A stretch of 64,000 nt of DNA from contig CANMWJ010000003.1 in the NCBI GenBank assembly GCA_947501565.1, positions 186,001 to 250,000 of the forward strand, given 5' to 3'. Of the stretch, positions 34,011 to 42,529 are shown in pieces; position 1 is the first letter of the stretch; every line of letters begins with the position of its first letter. The notes below the pieces were generated by a model that had not been told where the DNA came from, ran no database searches, and saw nothing but the letters and a program-made list of their open reading frames with translations. The DNA is from an uncultured Marinobacterium sp. (GTDB lineage Bacteria; Pseudomonadota; Gammaproteobacteria; Pseudomonadales; Balneatricaceae). The translations under genes were made by a program, and so were the position numbers.

Positions 34011-34997
34011 ATGAAAGCGATGGTGATCCGGGCGTTTGGTGGCCCAGAGGTATTTGAATCTGCTGAACTCCCGAAACCAGAAGTTAAAGCGGGTCACGTA
34101 CTGGTGCGTATTGCGGCCACCAGCGTAAACACGGTCGACACCATGATCCGTGAGATGGGCGAAGCGCTGCCGATCTCCCCTGCCCTGCCAGCCATCCTCG
34201 GAATGGATTTCGCGGGTACCGTCGAAGCCGTCGGTGACGGTGTAACCGATTACGCCCCCGGCGATGAGGTATACGGCTGTGCCGGAGGCCTGGGCGATCT
34301 GCCAGGTACGCTGGCGGAATATATGGTGGCGGACGCACAGCTGATCGCACACAAACCAAAAAACCTGTCGATGGCGGAAGCCGCAGCGCTGCCACTGGTA
34401 GGTATTACCGCCTATGAGGGGATGCAACGCGCGGGCATCCGCGAGGGTCAGCAGGTGCTGGTGCATGGTGGTTCTGGCGGCGTGGGCCACGTAGCGCTGC
34501 AGCTGGCGCAGCATTTCGGCGCCAGCGTCTATGCCACCGGCGGCGGTGAGAAGCAGCTGGCATTGATTGAAGAGTTGGGGGCAACAGGCATCAACTACAA
34601 AACCGAAGCGGTCGGTGATTACGTGCAGCAACACACAGGCGGTGCCGGATTCGACCTGGTGTTCGACTCCGTGGGCGGTGCCAATATGACCAACTCCTTT
34701 GAAGCCGCCGCGCTGAATGGCCAGGTCGCGTCCACCGTATCACTGGTTGAGCTTGATCTGTCAGTGGCCCACTTCAAAGGGTTATCCCTGCACGTGGTGT
34801 TTATGCTGATCCCGATGATCCATAACCACGGTCGCGAACAACACGGTGAGATTCTGCGTAAGCTGGCGGAGATCGTCGACGCGGGTGCACTGAAGCCAGT
34901 GTTGGATGAGCAGCACTTTACGTTGGAACAGGTCGGTGATGCGCATGCCCGTCTTGCCAGTGGGCAAGCGATGGGCAAGGTGGTGATCGAGGTATAA
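34011..34997 (+). CDS. Quinone-oxidoreductase-like zinc-independent MDR alcohol dehydrogenase
   Basis: A 328-residue MDR-superfamily protein with a GroES-like start (MKAMVIRAFGGPEVFESAEL) and a Rossmann domain holding VLVHGGSGGVGHVALQLAQH (about residues 145-164). It lacks the cysteine-rich structural zinc lobe and the catalytic Cys of zinc alcohol dehydrogenases, so NADPH:quinone or enone reductase activity is more likely. AGAGG lies nine bases before the ATG at 34011; a longer open frame upstream is not used. It is divergent from lysR. Confidence 0.89.
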   Translation: MKAMVIRAFGGPEVFESAELPKPEVKAGHVLVRIAATSVNTVDTMIREMGEALPISPALPAILGMDFAGTVEAVGDGVTDYAPGDEVYGCAGGLGDLPGTLAEYMVADAQLIAHKPKNLSMAEAAALPLVGITAYEGMQRAGIREGQQVLVHGGSGGVGHVALQLAQHFGASVYATGGGEKQLALIEELGATGINYKTEAVGDYVQQHTGGAGFDLVFDSVGGANMTNSFEAAALNGQVASTVSLVELDLSVAHFKGLSLHVVFMLIPMIHNHGREQHGEILRKLAEIVDAGALKPVLDEQHFTLEQVGDAHARLASGQAMGKVVIEV

Positions 34998-35027
34998 CAG
35001 AGGAAAACAACAGAGAAAACAAAGGTT

Positions 35028-35054
35028 GGGCTGCCACCCTGTCGGCAGCCCAGC
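35028..35054. terminator. Hairpin between the MDR gene and the gene ending at 35074
   Basis: TGGGCTGCC and GGCAGCCCA around a nine-base loop. It lies between two convergent genes; the T-run is poor on both strands. Confidence 0.5.
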
Positions 35055-35073
35055 TCAGAACGGTTTTACGTGC

Positions 35074-35874
35074 TTAGTGCACGGTGGTCTTTTCATCCGG
35101 GTCTTTCGGGATGATCACGTTGCCGTTACTGTCTACCGCCAGCACGCCCTCTTTGGCGCCCAGCTCCAGCAACTCGTTCAGCAGCATACGGGTCAGGTGA
35201 CTGCTGATGATCAGGCCTGCCGGTGGATCACCGTCAAACAGGTCTTCATCGATCAGATCATCGGGGCGCAGGCCCAGCAACAGCGGGTTTTCGAGCACCA
35301 GCGGCGAGATATCCTGCGGTGCAAATACCGAGTAGTCGGACGAGATCTGCAACGCTTTCTGATAGGCGTCGCTGGAGCACTCTTTCAGCGCCCGCAGATA
35401 AGCTTCCTCAGCGCTGCCAAAGAGATGGCTCAGCTCACTGATACCCGGTTTGGTCAGGTTCTGGCGAGCGATCTCCGACTGGCTGTAATCCACCAGAACC
35501 GGATACTGGGTGTCCTGATTCAGCTCCTCTTCGTCCACCAGCAGGTTGCCCTCCTCGTCGACTTCGATCCACTCATGCTCCACTGCCACCGAAAGCAAGC
35601 CTTCCAGCGCAGCCGCCAGAATATTGCTGCAGATGATCACACCCACCGAAGGGTTCTCACTCTCCTGCCGGTTGAGGATCAGGTCGCCCGCACGGGCGGC
35701 CAGCAGGGTCGGGTCCTGACCGATGATCTTCGCCAGGGTATCGGTATCAATAAAGAGTTTCTCGTGACAGAGTTGTTCCGCCGTCAGGTAAGGTTCCGCG
35801 AAGTCCCTCTCCTGCATGCGCTGCAGATACTCTATACGTACATCATCCAGGATTTTTGTCAGCAAGCCGCTCAT
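35074..35874 (-). CDS. Hypothetical acidic cytosolic protein
   Basis: A 266-residue protein without signal or membrane helices and with a clearly acidic composition. A short hydrophobic motif appears twice in similar contexts: VIICSNILAAALEGLLSVAV near residue 95 and LIISSHLTRMLLNELLELGA near 225. Each is followed by an acidic E/D-x-x-G-N(L/V) strand (EVDEEGNLLV; AVDSNGNVII), suggesting a duplicated domain. The start ATG at 35874 is preferred; the longer frame is unlikely. Function not recognised. Confidence 0.65.
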   Translation of the reverse strand: MSGLLTKILDDVRIEYLQRMQERDFAEPYLTAEQLCHEKLFIDTDTLAKIIGQDPTLLAARAGDLILNRQESENPSVGVIICSNILAAALEGLLSVAVEHEWIEVDEEGNLLVDEEELNQDTQYPVLVDYSQSEIARQNLTKPGISELSHLFGSAEEAYLRALKECSSDAYQKALQISSDYSVFAPQDISPLVLENPLLLGLRPDDLIDEDLFDGDPPAGLIISSHLTRMLLNELLELGAKEGVLAVDSNGNVIIPKDPDEKTTVH

Positions 35875-36022
35875 GATTCGTCCCCAAATATCGTGATTAC
35901 AGCGTAACAGAGGGAACTCCCTTGTCCCTAACACTTATTTGATTATGGCTGATGATTTCCGCCGGACCTGTTTTTTATGCATAAGATTTCTATCTTTCGC
36001 CAATCGGATAGGCCTGAAACGC

Positions 36023-36060
36023 AAAACGGCCAGCCCTCGTTACAGGGCTGGCCGTTTTTT
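36023..36060. terminator. Strong bidirectional terminator
   Basis: AAAACGGCCAGCCCT and AGGGCTGGCCGTTTT around a short loop, a stem of about 15 base pairs. On the minus strand it ends the dcd/36084 transcript. Confidence 0.9.
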
Positions 36061-36083
36061 AATAACCTGTGAAGCCGATCGAC

Positions 36084-36728
36084 TTAGTGCAGCTTGATGC
36101 CCACCGGGGTCGCCTGGGTCTTCATCTCGTCAAACACCGTACGCAGATCACGCAGCGGTACGTAACCGAAATCTTCCGGCGCTACCGGCTTTTCAAACCA
36201 GTCCAGTGTCCAGATACGGGTCATCAGCTCGTATTCACCGATCAACGCATCCAGGAAGATCATCACCGCCTCAACGCGTGGATCCATATCCAGCACCTTA
36301 GGCGCATCTTCCATGTAGATCTCCAGGTGCAGACGCCCGTTTACGTTACGTAGGGCGAACCAGAAATCACGGATCTCACACAGCTCTTCACCGATGTGCA
36401 CGTGGGTCGGCACCGGGTCATAGCGGTGGTTGAATGCCTTGAAGTTGATCCCTTTCAGGTCAGGTGCCGCGCCAATCAGGCTCAGCACGGTAGAGATAGA
36501 TTCAGGGAATCCATCACAGCCGAAGATCATCTCAACCGGACCTTCCGTTTCGTCATCACGTTCGAAGTGGAAAGTCAGGTTACGGTCAATCTTCTGCAAC
36601 TGCTCACGGTAGTCTTTCAGCAGGGTATCTGCTTCAAAACGGTCTTCCGCACGGCTACACAGCAGCTGGTCGATAGTGTCTTCCAACTGCTCCCAGAAAG
36701 AGGCAATGTTTTTACGAGTCTGTTTCAT
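36084..36728 (-). CDS. Hypothetical cytosolic protein in a dcd operon
   Basis: A 214-residue soluble acidic protein. It has a helical start (ASFWEQLEDTIDQLLCSRAE) and then mixed segments with several aromatic stretches (EIRDFWFALRNVNGRLHLEI and EYELMTRIWTLDWFEKPVAP). No catalytic motif is recognised. It begins 25 bases after the dcd stop and is followed by a strong terminator, so it is the second gene of a two-gene transcript with dcd. Confidence 0.75.
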   Translation of the reverse strand: MKQTRKNIASFWEQLEDTIDQLLCSRAEDRFEADTLLKDYREQLQKIDRNLTFHFERDDETEGPVEMIFGCDGFPESISTVLSLIGAAPDLKGINFKAFNHRYDPVPTHVHIGEELCEIRDFWFALRNVNGRLHLEIYMEDAPKVLDMDPRVEAVMIFLDALIGEYELMTRIWTLDWFEKPVAPEDFGYVPLRDLRTVFDEMKTQATPVGIKLH

Positions 36729-36753
36729 TCAGTCTTTTATAAACGAAGAGTTA

Positions 36754-37320
36754 TCAGGTACGAGGAACAACGACGCCGGTCTGTCCCTGATATTTACCGT
36801 CACGATCCTTATAAGAGGTTTCGCAAATTTCGTCTGCGCCTAGAAACAGCATCTGTGCAACGCCTTCGTTTGCATAGATCTTCGCTGGCAGCGGGGTCGT
36901 ATTGGAGAATTCCAGTGTGACGTGGCCTTCCCACTCGGGCTCCAGTGGCGTTACGTTTACGATGATGCCGCAACGCGCATAGGTGCTTTTGCCCAGACAG
37001 ATGGTCAGTACATCACGAGGAATCTTGAAGTACTCAACGGTACGCGCCAACGCAAAAGAGTTGGGCGGGATGATGCAGACGTCAGAGCGCACATCAACAA
37101 AGCTGCCTTCGTCGAACGCCTTAGGATCGACAACAGAGGAGTTGATGTTGGTGAAGATCTTGAATTCGTCAGCACAACGTACGTCGTAACCGTAGCTGGA
37201 GGTGCCATAAGAAACGATACGCTCGCCATCGACGTTACGAACCTGGCCAGGTTCAAACGGCGCAATCATCTCTTTTTCCTGCGCCATACGACGAATCCAG
37301 GAATCGGATTTAATTCCCAT
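36754..37320 (-). CDS. dcd: dCTP deaminase
   Basis: A 188-residue trimeric enzyme that converts dCTP to dUTP for thymidylate synthesis. Signature segments: [60 protein letters not shown] (the family catalytic loop with its glutamate) and [20 protein letters not shown], then EGVAQMLFL. The length matches the family (about 188). The start is the ATG at 37320 ([14 protein letters not shown]); the six extra upstream codons are not conserved. Confidence 0.97.
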   Translation of the reverse strand: MGIKSDSWIRRMAQEKEMIAPFEPGQVRNVDGERIVSYGTSSYGYDVRCADEFKIFTNINSSVVDPKAFDEGSFVDVRSDVCIIPPNSFALARTVEYFKIPRDVLTICLGKSTYARCGIIVNVTPLEPEWEGHVTLEFSNTTPLPAKIYANEGVAQMLFLGADEICETSYKDRDGKYQGQTGVVVPRT

Positions 37321-37624
37321 ATAAAGAGTTCCGCTCAAAAGTCCACAAAAAATTGGACGCCATTCTACCTTTTTCTGCAGAGAAATGCCGCTGATTTCTT
37401 ACAGAAATGAAGCATTTTGATGCGTTGCGAAAGGGAAAATTAGCTGTACAAGGGTTGATCAGCCCCTGTATGAATTTTGTTCATTTTTTGAGCGTAAAAC
37501 CCGTCAATTCTATGCTTTGGGAAGCGGTTCAGGTGATAGCCAGAGCAAGATATCAGGATGAAGACAAGAGCATTGTTAACGTTTCGTTGCAGTGCGTGGA
37601 TCAGATATTAGGTTTCTTAAACGC

Positions 37625-37686
37625 GTTGGGAGTCGCTTCGCTCGTCGCCAACCTACATTCGGACAGGTAGGCCAGCGACTCCCAAC
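37625..37686. repeat. REP-like palindromic pair, family 1 (compact)
   Basis: GTTGGGAGTCGCTTCGCTCG-TCGCCAACCTAC then GGTAGGCCAGCGACTCCCAAC. Confidence 0.88.
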
Positions 37687-37720
37687 GTTTTGCCATCACA
37701 ACCCGGGAACAATTCCTCAG

Positions 37721-37752
37721 GTAGGTTGGCCATCGCGCAGCAATGCCCAACA
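37721..37752. repeat. REP-like palindrome, family 1 (single unit)
   Basis: GTAGGTTGGCCATCGCGCAG-CAATGCCCAAC. Confidence 0.85.
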
Positions 37753-37771
37753 CTTTATGAGAACTCAGCCG

Positions 37772-38899
37772 TTAATCGTTCTGGATGCTGATGGTTGGAA
37801 TCTGTACCGGGTTACGGCGATCGCGGATCACCAGCTCGGCTGCCACTTTACGGGCGATATCCCGATACACCGCAGCCACGGCACCATCCGGTTCGTTGGC
37901 AACGGTTGGCTTACCCGCATCGGTCTGCTCACGGATCGACAGGGACAATGGCAGGCTACCCAGCAGTTCGGTGTCGTACTGTTCAGAGATACGCGCACCG
38001 CCGCCTTCACCAAAGATATGCTCAGTGTGGCCGCAGTTGCTGCAGATGTGGGTGCTCATATTTTCCACCACACCCAGTACCGGGATATCCACTTTACGGA
38101 ACATCTCCACGCCCTTCTTCGCATCCAGCAATGCGATATCCTGCGGCGTAGTCACGATCACAGAACCCGCGACCGGTACTTTCTGGGAGAGGGTCAACTG
38201 TACGTCACCGGTACCCGGCGGCATATCGATAAACAGGTAATCCAGGTCTTCCCACAACGTCTGCGTCAGCAGCTGCTGCAGCGCGCCGCTTACCATCGGT
38301 CCACGCCACACCATCGGCGTGTTCTCTTCGATCAGGTAGCTCATGGACATCGATTGAATACCCAGCGCGGTGATCGGTTTCATCGCATTTTCGCTGACCG
38401 GCTCCGGGCGATGCCCTTCAACCACACCCAACATCAGTCCCTGACTCGGACCGTAGATATCCGCATCCATGATGCCGACTTTGGCGCCCTCTGCGGCCAT
38501 CGCCAGCGCCAGGTTAACCGTAGTGGTGGACTTACCCACACCACCTTTGCCGGAAGCCACAGCAACGATGTTCTTCACACCCGCCATGTTCGGCATATGA
38601 CTCTGCCCTTCATGCGCAGCGATCGCATAGCTCAGCTCAATCTGGGTGTTCTCACCCAGCTGTTCGCGGATCTGTGCTTCCAGCTCCGCTTTGCGGCCCG
38701 CACAGGGATAAGGGAACTCCAGGCTCAGCTGCCATTGTCCCGCTTCACCGGATACGGCTTTTAATACGCCTGCGCTGTTCAGATCCTCTTTCAGATAGGG
38801 ATCCTGAATCTGTGCCAATGCGGCTTCTACCTGCACCTGTTCCGGGGATGTCATAGGTTGCTCCGTTGATTCTGTCTTGCCAAAAAGTTTTGAAAACAT
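37772..38899 (-). CDS. apbC: Iron-sulfur cluster carrier protein ApbC (Mrp/NBP35 family)
   Basis: A 375-residue P-loop ATPase that carries 4Fe-4S clusters to apoproteins. An N-terminal MIP18-like region (about residues 20-90: EAALAQIQDPYLKEDL) precedes the deviant Walker A VASGKGGVGKSTTTVNLALA. The paired cluster cysteines are in THICSNCGHTEHIFG (CxxC). The family's VDMPPGTGD-type motif is FIDMPPGTGDVQLTLS. The ATG at 38899 matches the family start; a longer frame is not used. Placement next to dcd is common in gammaproteobacteria. Confidence 0.95.
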   Translation of the reverse strand: MFSKLFGKTESTEQPMTSPEQVQVEAALAQIQDPYLKEDLNSAGVLKAVSGEAGQWQLSLEFPYPCAGRKAELEAQIREQLGENTQIELSYAIAAHEGQSHMPNMAGVKNIVAVASGKGGVGKSTTTVNLALAMAAEGAKVGIMDADIYGPSQGLMLGVVEGHRPEPVSENAMKPITALGIQSMSMSYLIEENTPMVWRGPMVSGALQQLLTQTLWEDLDYLFIDMPPGTGDVQLTLSQKVPVAGSVIVTTPQDIALLDAKKGVEMFRKVDIPVLGVVENMSTHICSNCGHTEHIFGEGGGARISEQYDTELLGSLPLSLSIREQTDAGKPTVANEPDGAVAAVYRDIARKVAAELVIRDRRNPVQIPTISIQND

Positions 38900-39113
38900 G
38901 TCGATCGCATAATAACCAACCAATTTAGTAGGAATTATGCGATCTGAATCGACTCAGGTCCAGAGATTTCTCCCGCCACTTAAATAACCACGACAGTTGT
39001 GCGACAATTATTCAGATAACTATTCAATAACGGCCTGACACACCAGCTGTATCGGTAGTGAGCAGAGCGGTCTTCAGCGCCGGGTAGATAAGATCAGTTG
39101 CAACCGGTCCCTA

Positions 39114-40406
39114 ATGATTACAACTATTCCGCTGCACAAAAAACTGAAGCAGGTGATGCACCGCGCACTGTTGGTTTGCGCATCCGTAACCGTCATCCTG
39201 TTTGTTCTGCACAACCTATTCTATGCGCAGAAAGCCCTCGAAAAAGAGGGTGAGTACCTGACAGGCATTGTGTTTGACCGTCTCTACAGCTCCATGATGA
39301 CCGGCTGGGACAAACACAGCATCGACCAGATCTTCACGGACCTGAACGCCCGCGCGCCAGATATGGAGCTGCAGCTGCACCGCTCAGAGATACTGGAGAG
39401 CCAGTTCGGACGCCGTACCAGCGTGCAGCTTTCCGCCGAGCAATCGCAGTTCCTCACCTCCGACAAAGGCACATCCCTGATCGAATACCACTGGGACAGC
39501 GGTGTCACCTACACCAAGCGGATTCACCTGCGTGAAGAGTGTCTGGCCTGCCACACACAAGGCGCTGTCGGTGAAACGGCGGGCATTCTGAGTGTGAGCT
39601 ACCCCTTCTCCTCGGTGCGTGTCAGCCTCTTGGGCGGTATCGCCACCACGTTCCTCAGCCTGATCTTTGCCATCAGTTTCTGCTACTGGCTGTTCAAACG
39701 TTTCGTTACCTCGCAGATCGAGGAACCGGTGGAGCGCCTGGTCCACCAGATCAACAGCATCTCCAGCCACGATGACCTGGATGAAACCGTGAACATCCAT
39801 AGCGAGATCCGCGAAATTCAGCAGATCGAAACGGCGTTTAACCAGAAGAACGGCCGCCTGAAGGATGCCTACCGCGAGGTTGCACACCTCTCGGTGACCG
39901 ATACACTGACCGGCCTGTTCAACCGCAACAAGCTGGCCGAGATTCTCACCGAGGAGATCTGTCGCTTCCAGCGTTATGGCGAAGGGTTTGCGCTGGCGAT
40001 GATGGATCTGGACGGCTTTAAGCAGATCAACGATATCTACGGTCATGATGCTGGCGATAAAGCGCTCGTGGAGTTTGCCAACCTGATCCGCAAAAACCTG
40101 CGCCCTACCGATACCGCCATCCGCCTGGGCGGCGACGAGTTTCTGGTGCTGCTGGGCCATACCAACCGGGAACAGGCCCAGCACTATGTTGAACGCATTC
40201 AGCAGCAGGTAAACGGCCATGCGGTTCAGTATGGCGATATCGAATTCACCCTGGCGACCAGTGTGGGCCTCGCTTGCTGTAACGAAGACGGTCAGGAAGG
40301 CGAGATCCTGCTTCAGGGCGCCGATCAGGCGATGTATCAGAACAAGCAGAAGCGTAAAAAGGCACGTAAATCTGCAGCGATCCATGTGACGGAAGAAGCG
40401 GTCTGA
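39114..40406 (+). CDS. Diguanylate cyclase with an extracytoplasmic heme-binding sensor
   Basis: A 430-residue protein. Membrane helix 1 (about residues 18-38, LLVCASVTVILFVLHNLFYA) and helix 2 (about 178-200, TTFLSLIFAISFCYWLF) bracket a periplasmic domain. That domain carries a c-type heme motif, EECLACHTQG (CxxCH, about residues 143-147), like DUF3365/Tll0287-type sensors. A HAMP-like linker follows, then a GGDEF domain with the intact RLGGDEFLVLL loop. A product-inhibition RxxD site is not obvious. It would make cyclic-di-GMP in response to redox state or a gas; this is inference from the heme motif. It is monocistronic. Confidence 0.9.
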   Translation: MITTIPLHKKLKQVMHRALLVCASVTVILFVLHNLFYAQKALEKEGEYLTGIVFDRLYSSMMTGWDKHSIDQIFTDLNARAPDMELQLHRSEILESQFGRRTSVQLSAEQSQFLTSDKGTSLIEYHWDSGVTYTKRIHLREECLACHTQGAVGETAGILSVSYPFSSVRVSLLGGIATTFLSLIFAISFCYWLFKRFVTSQIEEPVERLVHQINSISSHDDLDETVNIHSEIREIQQIETAFNQKNGRLKDAYREVAHLSVTDTLTGLFNRNKLAEILTEEICRFQRYGEGFALAMMDLDGFKQINDIYGHDAGDKALVEFANLIRKNLRPTDTAIRLGGDEFLVLLGHTNREQAQHYVERIQQQVNGHAVQYGDIEFTLATSVGLACCNEDGQEGEILLQGADQAMYQNKQKRKKARKSAAIHVTEEAV

Positions 40407-40514
40407 TCGGCCGCTTTCCTCTCACATCCACAGACACCCGTTATCCCGCATTCTTCCCTCTGCTGAGCCCCGGTAGTAGACTCCCCGCTTACTCAACCAG
40501 ATCCGCTTAACTCC

Positions 40515-41135
40515 ATGTCGCTCGCCCTGCTTTCGCTGTTTATTCCCACTTTCTTCTTTGTCTCCATCACACCGGGCATGTGTATGACACTGGCGCTTAG
40601 CCTGGGCATGTCAGTGGGCGTGCGTCGCAGCCTGCATATGATGTGGGGTGAACTGATCGGTGTGGGACTGGTCGCAGCGGCTGCCGCATTGGGCGTGGCG
40701 GCGTTGATGCTGCAGTTTCCGCAAGCCTTTATCGTCCTGAAGCTGGGTGGCGGTGCTTATCTGGGCTGGTTGGGCATTCAGATGTGGCAGTCCAAAGGCA
40801 AACTGGTGATGCCGGAACCGGGCAGCGAAGTGCAGGTTCAGGGCAATATGCAGCTGGCGCTGAACGGTTTTATCACGGCGATCGCCAACCCAAAAGGCTG
40901 GGCGTTTTTTATCACCCTGCTGCCGCCCTTTCTCGACCAAAGTCAGCCGCTGGCGCCGCAACTCAGCCTGCTGGTCGCGATGATCCTGCTGATCGAATTC
41001 GGCTGCCTGCTGATCTACGCCAGCGGCGGCAAAGCATTGCGTCACCTGTTGATGGATCGTGGCAATGTGAAGCTGATGAATCGTATTGCAGGCTCTCTGA
41101 TGATCGGCGTGGGTATCTGGCTGGCGCTGGGCTAA
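40515..41135 (+). CDS. LysE/RhtB family translocator
   Basis: A 206-residue inner-membrane exporter with about six helices. The family signature is at the N-terminus (FFFVSITPGMCMTLALSLGM, then SVGVRRSLHMMWGELIGVGL) and continues with GGAYLGWLGIQMWQS and FITAIANPKGWAFFITLLPP. These exporters carry amino acids or related small molecules outward; the substrate is not predictable here. There is no regulator next to it. Confidence 0.92.
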   Translation: MSLALLSLFIPTFFFVSITPGMCMTLALSLGMSVGVRRSLHMMWGELIGVGLVAAAAALGVAALMLQFPQAFIVLKLGGGAYLGWLGIQMWQSKGKLVMPEPGSEVQVQGNMQLALNGFITAIANPKGWAFFITLLPPFLDQSQPLAPQLSLLVAMILLIEFGCLLIYASGGKALRHLLMDRGNVKLMNRIAGSLMIGVGIWLALG

Positions 41136-41241
41136 TACGCATCCAGATCAGCTCAGAAACGCATAACAGCGCATCGCGCTATCCAAACCCGACCGCTTCC
41201 CGGTAGAGTATTCCCAATCTTATCCTTTTCAGGACAGCACA

Positions 41242-41505
41242 ATGAAAAAACAACTTCTCTGCGGCGCGCTGCTTGGCGCACTCTCCCTCTCTGTTCACGC
41301 AGGCCTGTTCGATCAGATCGCTACCGGCACCTGGAAATCGGTTGAACCGACTGCCGCCTACAAACTGGAAACTTACGGCTACAACGTGCGTGTTTACGAG
41401 TGGACCCCGAAAGACAATCCCAACATGCGCTGTGTATTTGTCGCCGGTGAAACCAACTCCACCGGTGTGGCCTGCTACCCGGCCGCCGAGAAAAAGGATA
41501 AGTAA
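41242..41505 (+). CDS. Small secreted protein of unknown function
   Basis: An 87-residue protein. The signal peptide is residues 1-20 (KKQLLCGALLGALSLSVHA, cleavage after HA). The mature part, about 67 residues, contains two cysteines (NMRCVFV and GVACYPA) that may pair, and ends in a charged EKKDK. Aromatic residues are frequent (YKLETYGYNVRVYEWTP). The family is not recognised. It is 33 bases upstream of the patatin-like gene, so the two may be co-transcribed. Confidence 0.75.
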   Translation: MKKQLLCGALLGALSLSVHAGLFDQIATGTWKSVEPTAAYKLETYGYNVRVYEWTPKDNPNMRCVFVAGETNSTGVACYPAAEKKDK

Positions 41506-41538
41506 ATCCCCCACAAGCGGATCAACAAGGAGCAGGTT

Positions 41539-42426
41539 ATGACGAAAAACACAGGACAAACCGTTTCACTGGTGCTGGGCAGCGGCGGCGCACGCGGGTT
41601 AGCCCATATCGGCATCATCCACTGGCTGGAGGAGCACGGCTATCAGATCCGTTCCATCGCGGGTTGCTCCATCGGTGCACTGGTCGGGGGTATCTATGCA
41701 GCGGGCAAGCTGGATGAATATGAAGCCTGGGTGCGTGCCGTGGGACGGCTGGATATCGTCAACCTGATGGATCTGTCGTGGAGTAACAGTGGCCTGATCA
41801 AAGGCGACAAGATCATCGATACCCTGACCGATCTGGTGGGCAAAACCGATATCGAAAACCTGCCGATCCGCTTTACCGCCGTCGCCGCCAATATCGATGA
41901 CAACAAGGAGGTCTGGCTGGACAAAGGCCCACTGTTCGATGCGATCCGCGCCTCCATCTCCCTGCCGTTGCTGTTCACACCGGTGGAGCTGAACGGTGAC
42001 CGCCTGATCGATGGCGGCGTACTCAACCCGGTACCGATTGCGCCCACTTTCAGCGACCAGACCGACCTGACCATCGCCGTGAACCTCTCCGGTGAACCCA
42101 TCGTGCTCAAGCAACCACCGGAACCGATCTCCGAGGAAGACCTTGAATCGATGCCGCTGCATCAGCGTATTGTCAGCTACATCAGTGATCTGACCGATAC
42201 CGTCTCCAACCAGCGCGGCTTCGACTGGGAAGCTTACGATATCGCCCACCAGGCGTTTGATGCCATGCAGACCACCATCGCCCGTCAGAAACTGGCCGCC
42301 TATCCGCCCGACCTGACCATCGATATCCCGCGCAACGTCTGCAGCACACTGGAGTTTCACCGCGCCGCCGAGATGATCGAACTGGGTTACAACACCGCGC
42401 AACGGGTCATCCCTCAGCACCGCTAA
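41539..42426 (+). CDS. Patatin-like phospholipase (RssA-like)
   Basis: A 295-residue serine hydrolase. An oxyanion-hole glycine motif (VLGSGGARGLAHIGIIHWL) is at residues 11-29. The nucleophile elbow GCSIG sits at 42-46. The catalytic Asp is in RLIDGGVLNPVPIAP (DGG, about 157). It lacks a signal peptide, so cytosolic or membrane-associated lipase activity is likely. It follows a small secreted-protein gene. Confidence 0.91.
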   Translation: MTKNTGQTVSLVLGSGGARGLAHIGIIHWLEEHGYQIRSIAGCSIGALVGGIYAAGKLDEYEAWVRAVGRLDIVNLMDLSWSNSGLIKGDKIIDTLTDLVGKTDIENLPIRFTAVAANIDDNKEVWLDKGPLFDAIRASISLPLLFTPVELNGDRLIDGGVLNPVPIAPTFSDQTDLTIAVNLSGEPIVLKQPPEPISEEDLESMPLHQRIVSYISDLTDTVSNQRGFDWEAYDIAHQAFDAMQTTIARQKLAAYPPDLTIDIPRNVCSTLEFHRAAEMIELGYNTAQRVIPQHR

Positions 42427-42529
42427 ACACCTGCGATACCACCGCGCGATCACTCGCAGTGACCAATTGCGTGCCATTATTACTGATATCTCCTCTACCA
42501 CTACAAGAGAAAAGGCAAGAGGATTCAGG

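Larger units (their letters stand above)
37321..37771. other. Gene-free stretch between dcd and apbC
   Basis: No convincing gene is seen. An 87-codon + strand frame (37407-37670) runs into a REP unit and has no ribosome binding site. The right part holds a REP pair and a single REP unit. Confidence 0.6.

Noticed and set aside
37407-37670. An 87-codon + strand open frame between dcd and apbC
   Set aside because: It has no ribosome binding site, ends inside a REP unit and has no protein-like pattern.
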